Below, one piece after another: positions 8,996 through 17,529 of a DNA stretch of 64,000 bases (its first letter is position 1; each line of letters begins with the position of its first letter). The translations under genes were made by a program, and so were the position numbers. This DNA comes from AP-15 sp963787425 (GTDB lineage: Bacteria > Pseudomonadota > Alphaproteobacteria > ATCC43930 > CGMCC-115725): NCBI GenBank assembly GCA_963787425.1, contig CAWBCV010000015.1:1-64000 (forward strand). Reading direction: 5' to 3'. The notes under the pieces were generated by a model. That model saw only the letters and a program-made list of their open reading frames with translations, was not told the origin of the DNA and did not search any database.

Positions 8996-9505
8996 ATGGC
9001 GGAAGAGACGAGAGGCAACGGCCAAAGCGGCATGCCGCCGGTAATGCCCGACAGTCAGCAGCAGTTGATCGTCAACGCCCAATATATCAAAGATTTGTCG
9101 TTCGAAAATCCGCGGGCGCCGCAGAGCCTGATCCAGCAAACGACGCAGCCCTCGGTCGACATCAACGTCGATGTCAAAGCACAGAACCTTGGGCCGGAAG
9201 TTTTCGAAGTCGTCCTGACGATCAACGCGACGGCCCGCATCCAGGACGAACCGGTCTTCCTCGTCGAACTCGCCTACGGAACAGTGGTAACGGTCAAGAA
9301 CGCGCCGCAGGAGATGCTGGCTCCACTGGTTCTGGTCGAGACGCCGCGGATCGTCTTTCCATTTGCCCGCGCGATCATCGCGAACGCGACCCGAGACGGC
9401 GGTTTTCCACCTCTGATGATCAATCCGATCGACTTTGCCGAGCTGTTGCGCCGCCAGCAGGCCGACGCCCAAATCTCCGCTCCGCCCGGCAATCCGGTGG
9501 TGTGA
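8996..9505 (+). CDS. secB: Protein-export chaperone SecB
   Basis: SecB is the tetrameric cytosolic chaperone that keeps precursor proteins unfolded and delivers them to SecA. The start at ATG 8996, preceded by GGGAGG at the right distance, gives 169 residues. Family stretches include QYIKDLSFENPRAPQ near the N-terminus, DVKAQNLGPEVFEVVLTI in the middle and VFPFARAIIANATRDGGFPP with LMINPIDF towards the C-terminus. A longer open frame begins at 8777 but overlaps the phosphatase gene. It is convergent with dnaQ, whose stop lies three bases away. Confidence 0.96.
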   Translation: MAEETRGNGQSGMPPVMPDSQQQLIVNAQYIKDLSFENPRAPQSLIQQTTQPSVDINVDVKAQNLGPEVFEVVLTINATARIQDEPVFLVELAYGTVVTVKNAPQEMLAPLVLVETPRIVFPFARAIIANATRDGGFPPLMINPIDFAELLRRQQADAQISAPPGNPVV

Positions 9506-9508
9506 CGC

Positions 9509-10174
9509 TCACCCCTCCACGAGCCAGATGGGCTGGGTGATCATTCGCAGCATCGCGTGGTGAGCGATCACTTCCTCTGCCGAAGGCGAATGGGGACGCG
9601 GCGGCCGCATGATTCTCTCCGCTATGACCACCTCATCAGCGGGCATGGCGAAATCGAGACCGGGTTGCCGGCCACCGAGCAATTCCAGATAGACGGCGGC
9701 GAGCAATCTGCAATCGATCTCGGCGCCATGCTCGACGCGGTCCGACAGGTCGATCTCGAAACGCCGGCACAAGGCGTCGAGACTTGCCGGCGCTCCGGGA
9801 AACCGCACCCGCGCCAGCCCGAGAGTATCGACGAAGGCGCAGCCGATCGGATCTCGTTGCAAGCGGGCTAGTTCAGCGTTCAAAAACGAGAGGTCGAACT
9901 CGGAGTTGTGAATCACCAGCCGGTCCGAACCAATAAAGGCCAGCAACTCGTCCGCGATCGCAGCAAAGGGCACCTGCTTCGCTAGAAACTCTGCGGTGAT
10001 GCCATGGACCGCGAGAGCCTCTTCGGGCATGTCGCGCTCGGGATTGACGTAACGGTGAAATTTTCGGCCGGTCGGGACGTGATGGACGAGCTCAATGCAG
10101 GCAACCTCGACGATGCGATGGCCTTCACCTGGATCCAGACCGGTCGTTTCGGTGTCAAGCACGATTTCGCGCAA
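9509..10174 (-). CDS. dnaQ: DNA polymerase III epsilon subunit (proofreading 3'-5' exonuclease)
   Basis: DnaQ provides proofreading for the replicative polymerase. The 221 residues include the three exonuclease motifs of the DEDDh class: D7 and E9 in LDTETTGLDPG, the HNSEFDLSFLN motif in the middle and the HGAEIDCRLLAAVYLEL motif with the catalytic H and D. The last ~45 residues form the short tail that normally contacts the alpha subunit. Its start abuts the coaE stop without a gap, and it ends the aroE-coaE-dnaQ operon that runs away from the presumed origin. Confidence 0.95.
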   Translation of the reverse strand: MREIVLDTETTGLDPGEGHRIVEVACIELVHHVPTGRKFHRYVNPERDMPEEALAVHGITAEFLAKQVPFAAIADELLAFIGSDRLVIHNSEFDLSFLNAELARLQRDPIGCAFVDTLGLARVRFPGAPASLDALCRRFEIDLSDRVEHGAEIDCRLLAAVYLELLGGRQPGLDFAMPADEVVIAERIMRPPRPHSPSAEEVIAHHAMLRMITQPIWLVEG

Positions 10175-10777
10175 TTACCGTCTCCCCCTTGCGCGGAGAA
10201 GTCTGAGGATCGACTTCAAACGCCGCAAGGTCAGGCCTCGGCCCGCCCCAGTCGGCACCACGAAATCCGCGCGTTGCTGCTTCCGGTGATCCGGCATCTG
10301 TTTTCGCAGAACGGCGTTTAGGCGAATCTCGGTCATCCCCGGCCGCCGCATGACGCGGTGCCGCTGCAAAAGGGCGGGTGCCGAGACGACGAGCACATAA
10401 TCGCACCGGCGTTCGGCGCCGGTTTCGAATAGCAAGGGTATGTCGAGCACGGCCAGCGGTACTCGCCGGGCCCGTAACCGAGCAAGAAACCGCCTTTCCT
10501 CGGCAGCCACCATCGGGTGAAGAATTGCTTCGAGCCGCCTCAGCGCCGCGGGATCAGTAAAAACCCGTCGCCCGAGCAGCACTCGATCGATGCCGCCCTC
10601 TTCCGTCGCGACACCAGGAAATACGGCAGAAACCGCCCGAACGGCGGCCCCGGACGGCGCCAGCAGTTGGTGAACCATCAGATCCGCATCAAACAGCGGC
10701 ACTCCGAGGCGCCGCAGCATCGCCGCCGCGGTGCTCTTGCCCATGCCGATCGAACCGGTAAGGCCGAGAACAATCAA
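10175..10777 (-). CDS. coaE: Dephospho-CoA kinase
   Basis: CoaE phosphorylates the ribose 3'-hydroxyl of dephospho-CoA, the last step of coenzyme A synthesis. I chose a TTG start at 10777, overlapping the aroE stop as TTGA. It gives 200 residues, the normal family length, and puts the P-loop GLTGSIGMGKST at residues 5-16. Other family features are FDADLMVHQLL, HPMVAAEERRFL and LDIPLLFETGAE. An open frame reaches 10846, but the extra 23 residues overlap aroE and are not family-like. It is tightly coupled with aroE upstream and dnaQ downstream. Confidence 0.93.
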   Translation of the reverse strand: MIVLGLTGSIGMGKSTAAAMLRRLGVPLFDADLMVHQLLAPSGAAVRAVSAVFPGVATEEGGIDRVLLGRRVFTDPAALRRLEAILHPMVAAEERRFLARLRARRVPLAVLDIPLLFETGAERRCDYVLVVSAPALLQRHRVMRRPGMTEIRLNAVLRKQMPDHRKQQRADFVVPTGAGRGLTLRRLKSILRLLRARGRR

Positions 10778-11631
10778 GGCAGCGCCAGGGTCGCAACGAT
10801 CCTCGCGCGCAACTCTGGCGACACCCGCACTGGCGCGCCGAACCAAGCTTCAAATCCGGGACGGCCCTGATGCAGCAACATGCCGAGCCCATCGACGACC
10901 GGGTTTCCCCGCCGACGAGCGGCGGTCAGCAGATCTGTTTCGAGCGGCACGTATACGATATCAACAATCGGGGCCGTAGGCGGCAACGACAGATCAAGAA
11001 CAAGAGGCGGTTCACCGATCATGCCGAGGCTCGTCGTGTTGGCGAGCAGTCCGGCATCCCGCTGGACATTGCTCACCTCGCTCCACGGATGGACCGTAAT
11101 CTGCGTCTCCGATGTCTCGAGATCGTGCGCCAGGATCTCGGAGCGCGCGAGCGTGCGGTTGACAATCCGGATCTCGGTCACCCCGGCATCGGTCAACGCC
11201 GCCACCACCGCCCTCGCCGATCCGCCCGCCCCGAGGATTACCGCCGGACCTGCCTCCGGCTTCCATTCCGGGGCCGCTTCTCGGAGGTTCTCGCGAAACC
11301 CGAAGACATCGGTGTTGCATCCTTCGAGAGTGCCGTTGGGCGCGACTATAATCGTGTTAACCGCACCGATGCGACGCGCCAAGGGTTCGACTCGGTCAGC
11401 GATATGAAGCGCCGTCTGTTTGTGCGGTATCGTCAGATTGCAGCCACGAAAGCCTAGGATCGGCAGTGCGCGCAATGCCTGCTCAAGGTGTTCCGGCCTC
11501 ACCGGTAAAGGAACATAGGCGCCATCGGTCCCGGTCTCGTCCAGCCAGAAGCCATGCAGCATGGGTGATCGGGAATGGCCGACGGGCCAGCCCATGATAC
11601 CAGCTAGCCGGGTCGTCCCGGCGATTTTCAT
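10774..11631 (-). CDS. aroE: Shikimate dehydrogenase (NADP)
   Basis: AroE reduces 3-dehydroshikimate to shikimate in aromatic amino-acid synthesis. The protein is 285 residues. The substrate site is visible as GHSRSPMLH (18-26), the catalytic lysine K71 in NLTIPHK and D108 in GCNTDVFGF. The NADP-binding glycine-rich loop is LGAGGSARAVV from about 133. The C-terminal VDGLGMLLHQG is also diagnostic. It is the first of the three coupled genes aroE-coaE-dnaQ. Only 27 bases separate it from the broken maf gene, so maf was once part of the same operon. Confidence 0.95.
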   Translation of the reverse strand: MKIAGTTRLAGIMGWPVGHSRSPMLHGFWLDETGTDGAYVPLPVRPEHLEQALRALPILGFRGCNLTIPHKQTALHIADRVEPLARRIGAVNTIIVAPNGTLEGCNTDVFGFRENLREAAPEWKPEAGPAVILGAGGSARAVVAALTDAGVTEIRIVNRTLARSEILAHDLETSETQITVHPWSEVSNVQRDAGLLANTTSLGMIGEPPLVLDLSLPPTAPIVDIVYVPLETDLLTAARRRGNPVVDGLGMLLHQGRPGFEAWFGAPVRVSPELRARIVATLALP

Positions 11632-11658
11632 CGGTAATGCGTCACGCCAAAATGCTCC

Positions 11659-12278
11659 TCACTCAAAGTAGTTCCGGACTCGCGATAGGATCATGCCCTT
11701 ACTTCGCAGAAAACCGAGAAGCTCCAGAAGTGGCAGCCCAAGGATCGCGAAATAATCTCCTTCGATATGCTCAAATAGCTGTACCCCTCTGCCCTCGAGC
11801 CGGCAAGCGCCGACCGATCCGAGAATGTCGGCTCCCTCGGCGGCAATATAGTCATAGAGGAACGGGTCGGTGAAACGTCGCATAGTCAACCGCGGGCTGC
11901 TCACGGTATGCCATAATCGCGATCCGTCCTGAACCGCGCACACTGCCGTGACAAGATCGTGAGTCCGGCTACGCAGAGCCTGAAGTTGGGTGCGGGCCTA
12001 TCCGAGATCGGCGGGCTTGTCGAACCATGCCTCGCCGCAGACCAGAAGCTGGTCGGCGCCGATGACGAGGGCTCGACCAAAGCACGCCGCAACCTGACGC
12101 GCTTTCCCTCGGCAAGAGCAAGCGCGCAGTCGGCCGCATCCCACCGCTCTGCCCGGCAGGCCTGTTACAGGAAACCTTCGTCAAGCTCGGCTGGTTCTAT
12201 GCGGAAATTTACACCAGCAGCGGCGAGGAGCCGCGCGCGCACGGTACTGGCCGAAGCGAGAACCAAACCCTCAGTCAT
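11659..12278 (-). pseudogene. maf: Maf-family nucleotide pyrophosphatase, broken by two stops and one frameshift
   Basis: The reading can be followed through three lesions. From ATG 12278 it begins MTEGLVLASASTVRARLL, the Maf N-terminus, and meets TAA at 12165-12167. It resumes as QACRAERWDAADCALALAEG, shifts frame after one lost base in the A-run near 12103-12105, and continues ARQVAACFGRALVIGADQLL. It then meets TAG at 11998-12000 and ends with RLTMRRFTDPFLYDYIAAEG and the family C-terminus. The total length (620 bases) fits a 206-residue Maf minus one base. Maf hydrolyses non-canonical nucleotides and affects septation. The gene lies between ppsR and aroE, overlapping the ppsR end. It is probably not functional. 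Confidence 0.85.
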
Positions 12279-13089
12279 TCATGCCATGACGGCGGGCTAG
12301 CAATTTCATAACCGACGCCGCTGTCTCCTCGATCGAGCGGCGCGTCACATCGATCACCGGCCAATGCATTTGAGCAAAGATCCGCCGCGCCTCACGCACC
12401 TCGGCTTGGACTGCCTCAAGATCCGTATACTCGGTCGCGCCATCATGCTGCAGTAGGTCCAACCGGTTCCGGCGCAATTGGATCAGTCGCTCGGGATCGT
12501 TCGTCAGTCCAACGATCAATGGGTGCTCGGCTTCGGTCAGCTCCGGCGGCAACGGCACTCTCGGCACATAGGGCACATTGGCTGCCTTGATGCCCCGGTT
12601 GGCCAGATAGAGACAAGTTGGCGTCTTCGAGGTACGAGACACGCCGACGAGACAGACATCGGCATCGTTGAGACCCCAACTCGATTGGCCGTCATCATGA
12701 TTGAGAGCAAAGGTAATCGCGTCTATGCGCGCAAAGTACTCGCTGTCGAGAAGATGCTGTTTGCCCGGCACCCCACGGCTCTTCCGATGAAGATAGGAAG
12801 CCAACGCGCCGATGACCGGGTCGAGAACCGGGATGGCCGGCACCTGCAGCCGGCGGCAGCCCTCCTGCAGCAATTGACGAAGAGCGTCGTTGACCATCGT
12901 GAATAGGACGACCCCGGGATTGGCTTCGACCCCGGCTATCACCCGGTCGATCTGACTGCGGGTCCGCATCATGCTCCAGACATGCTCGACCGCCTGGGCG
13001 TCGTCGAACTGCACTAGGCAGGCCCGGGCCACCGAATGCACGGTTTCTCCGGTGGAATTGGAAACGAGGTGAAGATGAAAGCGGGTCAC
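12271..13089 (-). CDS. ppsR: PpsR-type bifunctional kinase/pyrophosphorylase (pyruvate, water or phosphate dikinase regulatory protein)
   Basis: This family (DUF299) controls PEP synthase or pyruvate phosphate dikinase by ADP-dependent phosphorylation and phosphate-dependent dephosphorylation of a threonine. The product is 272 residues, the usual length. It starts FHLHLVSNSTGETVHSVARA and has the nucleotide-binding motif GVSRTSKTPTCLYLANRG near 150-168, followed by ANVPYVP. The C-terminal VIDVTRRSIEETAASVM is typical. It is the first gene to the left of the presumed origin and its stop overlaps the start of the maf remnant. Confidence 0.93.
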   Translation of the reverse strand: MTRFHLHLVSNSTGETVHSVARACLVQFDDAQAVEHVWSMMRTRSQIDRVIAGVEANPGVVLFTMVNDALRQLLQEGCRRLQVPAIPVLDPVIGALASYLHRKSRGVPGKQHLLDSEYFARIDAITFALNHDDGQSSWGLNDADVCLVGVSRTSKTPTCLYLANRGIKAANVPYVPRVPLPPELTEAEHPLIVGLTNDPERLIQLRRNRLDLLQHDGATEYTDLEAVQAEVREARRIFAQMHWPVIDVTRRSIEETAASVMKLLARRHGMND

Positions 13090-13492
13090 GGCAATTTTGC
13101 CCGAATTATCCGAAGAGGGTGTGAGTCATTTGAGACTAATGTGGGAGAAGTCGGTTGAACGGCGCTCCATCTTCGAGTTTTCCCCGGATTGCCTCTGCGC
13201 GCCCATCTGTTGTGCCACGCCACGATCGACTTTTCCCACCCGGGGTAAATCGGGCACAGGGCAGATTTGTTATGGTGGTCATCCCCCAACTCTCTATCCG
13301 ACCACAGCCCCAGCTTCTGCCTGGGCGCAAAGAAAGACCACAATCTTATACACATCCCTCACGGTCGCGTTCGAGTCCCCGCAGCCCGGCTAAGGTTCCG
13401 AGGATAACTTTCAATCCTCGGTATCCACACCGATCCAAATCTATCACTATTTTACCTATATTTAATTAGGAGTGAAGGAGGGTGGCGCATCC
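13090..13492. other. oriC: Candidate chromosomal replication origin (oriC) between ppsR and hemE
   Basis: This 403-base gap has no gene. It separates divergent ppsR and hemE, the place where several alphaproteobacterial origins are known to lie. It contains TTATACACA at 13346-13354 and GTATCCACA at 13421-13429, which resemble the DnaA box. An 8-bp inverted repeat (CCGAGGAT/ATCCTCGG, 13398-13421) lies between them. A strongly AT-rich stretch runs from about 13430 to 13470, and two GANTC methylation sites are present. Most genes on each side point away from it, as expected for co-orientation with replication. The identification is by position and motifs only. Confidence 0.55.
13346..13429. promoter_or_regulatory. 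Two DnaA-box-like sites flanking an 8-bp inverted repeat
   Basis: TTATACACA (13346-13354) matches the TTWTNCACA pattern exactly. GTATCCACA (13421-13429) differs from TTATCCACA at the first base. The inverted repeat CCGAGGAT/ATCCTCGG ends at 13421, directly at the second site. Two sites are fewer than most origins have, so weaker boxes may have been missed. Confidence 0.45.
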
Positions 13493-14539
13493 ATGCAGAC
13501 TGAGCCATCAAAACCACTGCTGCGCGCATTGGCGGGCGAAACGCTTCCGTCTCCGCCGTGGTGGCTGATGCGGCAAGCCGGACGTTACTTGCCCGAGTAC
13601 CGGCAGGTTCGTGCCAGAGCACACGACTTTGTCGAGCTGTGTCTAACCCCGGATCTGGCCGCCGAGCTGACGCTGCAGCCGATCCGGCGATATGGCATGG
13701 ATGGCGCCATCCTGTTCTCGGACATTCTGATGCTGCCCTACGCTCTGGGACAAAAGTTGGCCTTCCACGAGGGAGAAGGGCCGGTGCTGGAGCGCATCGA
13801 GGACGCTGCCGGGGTTGCAAGGCTCGACCCCAGCTGTGTTGGTTCTTCTCTCGATCCGGTGTTCGAAACGACCCGACGGGTCAGAGACGCGTTAGATGCT
13901 CGGACGACGCTGATCGGTTTTGCCGGTGCGCCCTGGACGGTTGCGACCTACATGGTCGAAGGCGGCGGAAGCCGCGATTTCCGCCGGGTCAAGAGCTGGG
14001 CTTATCGTGACCCGGAGGCGTTCAACGCGCTGATCGACTTGCTTGCGGAAGCCACGATCGAGTACCTCACCGGCCAAATCGAGGCCGGCGCGGAAGTGGT
14101 GCAGCTGTTCGACAGCTGGGCCGGAATCCTGCCCGAACCGGAATTCGTATCCTGGGTAATTGAGCCTACCAGACGCATCGTCTCAGCATTGAAACGTCGT
14201 TTTGCCGATTATCCGGTCATCGGTTTTCCCCGCGGCGCCGGCATATTGCATGAGCGCTATCTTCGCGAGACGGGAGTTGACGGGATCGGCATCGATACGG
14301 CGGTGCCGCCAAGCTATGCGCATCGAACTTTGCAGCCGCACGGGACGGTTCAGGGCAATCTCGATCCCGTCCTGGTGATTGTCGGAGGGACGGCTCTCGA
14401 AGAACCGGTGCGGAAACTCCGCCAGACGCTCGGCCGGGGACCCTACATTTTCAATCTCGGCCACGGTGTGCTGCCCGAAACACCTCCGGAAAACGTGAAG
14501 GCGCTCGCCCGCCTCCTGACCGAACCGATGGATGCATAA
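13493..14539 (+). CDS. hemE: Uroporphyrinogen III decarboxylase
   Basis: HemE removes four carboxyl groups from uroporphyrinogen III to give coproporphyrinogen III in haem synthesis. The start at ATG 13493, ten bases after AAGGAGGG, gives 348 residues; a GTG at 13472 would add seven. The active-site arginine motif MRQAGRYLPEYR begins at residue 26. DGAILFSDILMLPYALG contains the catalytic aspartate region, and GFAGAPWTVATYMVEGGGS and FPRGAGILHERY are family motifs. It opens the hemE-hemH-hemJ-rho run to the right of the presumed origin, and its stop overlaps the hemH start. Confidence 0.96.
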   Translation: MQTEPSKPLLRALAGETLPSPPWWLMRQAGRYLPEYRQVRARAHDFVELCLTPDLAAELTLQPIRRYGMDGAILFSDILMLPYALGQKLAFHEGEGPVLERIEDAAGVARLDPSCVGSSLDPVFETTRRVRDALDARTTLIGFAGAPWTVATYMVEGGGSRDFRRVKSWAYRDPEAFNALIDLLAEATIEYLTGQIEAGAEVVQLFDSWAGILPEPEFVSWVIEPTRRIVSALKRRFADYPVIGFPRGAGILHERYLRETGVDGIGIDTAVPPSYAHRTLQPHGTVQGNLDPVLVIVGGTALEEPVRKLRQTLGRGPYIFNLGHGVLPETPPENVKALARLLTEPMDA

Positions 14540-15558
14540 CGTGGCTCGTACCGCGGTCGTGCTGATGAACCTGGGAGGTCCGGATCGGTTGGAAGCGGTG
14601 CAGCCCTTTCTGTTCAACCTGTTCAGCGATCCCGCAATCCTGCGGCTGCCTGCGCTCGCTCGGCTGCCGCTGGCGCGCATCATCGCTTGGCGTCGAGGCC
14701 GAGTAGCGCAGGATATCTATCGTAAGCTAGGCGGCGGGTCGCCGCTGCTCGCCAACACCGAGGCGCAGGCACGAGCGCTCGAGGCAGTTTTGGGGCCGCA
14801 GCACCGGTGTTTTGTCGCAATGCGCTATTGGGACCCCACCAGCGAACAGACCGCACGAGAGGTCGCCGATTGGGCGGCGGACGAAGTCGTTTGCCTGCCG
14901 CTCTACCCGCAATTCTCGACGACGACCACGGCTTCGTCGCTCGCCGCTTGGCGCGCTGCGGCAACCCGCCGTGGGATTGAATGCCCAACACGGGTTGTGT
15001 GCTGCTATCCATCCGATCCGGGGTTTGTTGAAGCAGTGGCCGGGATGATCCGCCCGATGCTCAGCTCAATTGCGGGTCACGAGAAGCCACTCCGTCTGCT
15101 GCTCACCGCGCACGGCTTGCCGAAAAGGATCGTCCTGGCTGGTGACCCCTACCCCAACCAGGTCGAGACAACCGCCGCGGCCGTGATCGCTGCGCTGAAC
15201 CGCCCGGGTCTCGATTGGACGGTCTGCTATCAGAGTCTGTGTCGGGCCGCTCGAGTGGATCGGTCCGGCAACGAACGACGAGATCCGCCGCGCGGGTAAG
15301 GACGGGATCCCCGTGGTCGTGGCGCCAATTTCTTTCGTTTCCGAGCACTCCGAAACCCTGGTCGAGCTAGACCTCGATTACCGCGGTCTGGCCATAGCCT
15401 CGGGCGTCCCGGCGTATCATCGGGTTCGGACAGTCGGAATCGAGCCGGGCTTCATCCGATCGCTCGCCGTGCTCGTCCGCCGTGCTTGCGCGGAGGATCG
15501 GGTCGGGGGATGTGCTTCCGATTTTGCTCGTTGCGCCTTGTCCGGACTTGCCGCTTGA
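14532..15558 (+). pseudogene. hemH: Ferrochelatase with a one-base frameshift
   Basis: Ferrochelatase inserts iron into protoporphyrin IX. The first frame reads VVLMNLGGPDRLEAVQPFLF, RYWDPTSEQTAREVADW and LLLTAHGLPKRIVLAGDPYP with the catalytic histidine. It then runs DWTVCYQS and goes out of frame near 15233-15241. The next frame continues VGPLEWIGPATNDEIRRAG and ISFVSEHSETLVELDLDY, the correct family C-terminal region, to a TGA at 15556. The 1027-base length equals a 341-residue ferrochelatase plus one base. Since haem synthesis is otherwise complete here (hemE, hemJ), either the insertion is a sequencing error or another ferrochelatase exists elsewhere. Confidence 0.88.
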
Positions 15559-16004
15559 TCGGGTGGCTTTCCGAAGCTTATCCCTGGATCAAGTCATTCC
15601 ATATCGTGAGCATGGTCGCCTGGATGGCCGGCCTGCTGTATTTACCTCGACTTTATGTTTATCACTCGATGGTGCCGGTCGGATCTGACGTCGCTGAGAC
15701 CTTCAAGGTCATGGAACGGCGCCTGCTCCGCGGCATCATGGCACCTGCAATGCTTGCTACCTGGGGGTTCGGACTGTTGCTTGCAGGAATACCAGGGGTG
15801 GTTAACTGGCGGATGGATTGGATTTGGGCTAAACTTGCCCTTGTGATCGGATTAACCATTTTTCACTTTGTGCTTGCGCGATGGCGTCGCGTCTTTTCGG
15901 CGGGCCAAAATCGGCACCCGACATCGTTTTTCCGCATCGCAAATGAGCTGCCAACCTTGGCGCTGCTGGCGATCGTCGTGCTGGTCGTGGTCAAGCCGTT
16001 CTAG
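15555..16004 (+). CDS. hemJ: Protoporphyrinogen IX oxidase HemJ (integral membrane)
   Basis: HemJ oxidises protoporphyrinogen IX to protoporphyrin IX and is the usual oxidase of alphaproteobacteria without HemG or HemY. The TTG at 15555, overlapping the hemH stop, gives 149 residues, the normal size. Family features are WIKSFHIVSMVAWMAGLLYL with the conserved histidine, PRLYVYH, and a helix ending near WGFGLLLAG. Four membrane helices can be seen. The frame is open further upstream, but that part overlaps hemH. Its place after hemE and hemH supports the role. Confidence 0.9.
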   Translation: MIGWLSEAYPWIKSFHIVSMVAWMAGLLYLPRLYVYHSMVPVGSDVAETFKVMERRLLRGIMAPAMLATWGFGLLLAGIPGVVNWRMDWIWAKLALVIGLTIFHFVLARWRRVFSAGQNRHPTSFFRIANELPTLALLAIVVLVVVKPF

Positions 16005-16215
16005 CCCGGTGACGCGCTTTTCCCGAGGCGCGAAGACCTTGTAATCGCATTTTACCCGCTTATCTCAAGCGAATAAAGGGATTGCCGAGCCGGTAATCGG
16101 TTCCTTCTGCTAGTCCCTGTCAATACTCGCCTGAACCTAAGATCCTGCTCGAAGCGTTTGAAGCAGGAGTCCGGCTCGACGGGCGCCCCTGGTCCTCATC
16201 TCGACACGAACCTCC

Positions 16216-17472
16216 ATGAATTTACAGGAATTAAAGCGGAAAACCCCGGCAGAGCTCCTCGCTTTTGCCGAAGAGCTGGAAATCGAGAATGCGTCCTCGC
16301 TGCGCAAGCAGGACATGCTGTTCGCCATTCTCAAGCAGCTCGCCGAAAACGACGTGCCGATTTCCGGTGACGGCGTGCTCGAAGTGCTGTCGGACGGCTT
16401 CGGATTCCTTCGGTCTCCCGAAGCCAATTACCTGCCCGGGCCGGACGACATTTATGTCAGCCCGAGCCAGGTTCGTCGGTTTGGCCTGCGGACCGGCGAT
16501 ACGGTCGAGGGCCAGATCCGCTCACCGCGGGACGGCGAGCGCTATTTCGCGCTGCTCAAGGTGAACGCTATCAATTTTGACGAACCCGATCGCCTTCGGC
16601 AGCGCATCAACTTCGATAACCTGACGCCGCTCTATCCCGAGGACAAGCTCGGACTGGAATTCGATGACCCGACACGCAAGGATCTGACAACGCGGGTCAT
16701 CGATCTGATCACGCCGCTCGGGAAGGGTCAGCGCGCCCTGATCGTCTCGCCGCCGCGCGCGGGCAAGACAGTGATGCTGCAGAACATCGCCCACGCGATC
16801 ATGGCTAACCACCCCGAGGTCTACCTCATCGTGCTGCTGATCGACGAGCGGCCGGAGGAAGTGACCGATATGGCCCGCTCAGTGCGGGGCGAAGTCATCA
16901 GCTCGACTTTCGACGAACCCGCCCAACGGCATGTCCAGATTGCCGAGATGGTGATCGAAAAGGCCAAGCGGCTCGTCGAGCACAAGCGGGATGTCGTGAT
17001 CCTGCTCGATTCGATCACCCGTCTCGCGCGCGCGTATAACACTGTCGTCCCCTCCTCCGGAAAAGTGCTGACCGGCGGTGTCGACGCCAACGCGCTGCAG
17101 CGGCCGAAACGGTTTTTCGGAGCTGCCCGGAACATCGAAGAAGGCGGCTCGCTGACGATCATCGCGACGGCTCTGATCGACACCGGATCGCGCATGGATG
17201 AGGTGATCTTCGAAGAGTTCAAAGGCACCGGCAATTCCGAAATAATTCTCGACCGCAAGGTCGCCGACAAGCGCACCTTCCCGTCGATCGACATCACCAA
17301 ATCGGGGACCCGCAAGGAGGAATTGCTGGTCGATCGCGGTGTTCTGTCGAAAATGTGGGTATTGCGCCGCGTCTTGACCCCGATGGGCACCGTCGACGGC
17401 CTCGAATTCCTGATCAATAAGCTCAAGGAGTTGAAGAGCAACGCCGAGTTCTTCGACGCGATGAATACTTAA
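16216..17472 (+). CDS. rho: Transcription termination factor Rho
   Basis: Rho is the hexameric ATP-dependent RNA translocase that ends transcription. The 418 residues match the family length. An N-terminal Rho_N helix domain spans about 1-45. The OB-fold RNA-binding domain follows with DGFGFLRSPEANYLPGPDD. The ATPase domain has the Walker A loop PPRAGKTVMLQ near 175, Walker B VVILLDSITRLARAYN near 260, and VDANALQRPKRFFGAARN. A 211-base leader precedes it; rho leaders often mediate autoregulation, but I see no specific site. The gene is convergent with qor, and a hairpin terminator lies between them. Confidence 0.98.
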   Translation: MNLQELKRKTPAELLAFAEELEIENASSLRKQDMLFAILKQLAENDVPISGDGVLEVLSDGFGFLRSPEANYLPGPDDIYVSPSQVRRFGLRTGDTVEGQIRSPRDGERYFALLKVNAINFDEPDRLRQRINFDNLTPLYPEDKLGLEFDDPTRKDLTTRVIDLITPLGKGQRALIVSPPRAGKTVMLQNIAHAIMANHPEVYLIVLLIDERPEEVTDMARSVRGEVISSTFDEPAQRHVQIAEMVIEKAKRLVEHKRDVVILLDSITRLARAYNTVVPSSGKVLTGGVDANALQRPKRFFGAARNIEEGGSLTIIATALIDTGSRMDEVIFEEFKGTGNSEIILDRKVADKRTFPSIDITKSGTRKEELLVDRGVLSKMWVLRRVLTPMGTVDGLEFLINKLKELKSNAEFFDAMNT

Positions 17473-17480
17473 GTTGAGAA

Positions 17481-17518
17481 TCCTCACCCGCTTCACCACA
17501 CATTGGGGCGGGTGAGGA
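17481..17518. terminator. Bidirectional hairpin between rho and qor
   Basis: An 11-bp perfect inverted repeat (TCCTCACCCGC/GCGGGTGAGGA) with a 16-base loop lies in the 57-base gap between convergent genes. A U-run is weak on both strands, so it may work partly through Rho or as a 3'-end protecting stem. Confidence 0.6.
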
Positions 17519-17529
17519 CGAGTGCCGCA

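Noticed and set aside
14532..15558. Programmed frameshifting in hemH
   Set aside because: No slippery heptamer or downstream structure is evident at 15233-15241, and ferrochelatases are not known to use it.
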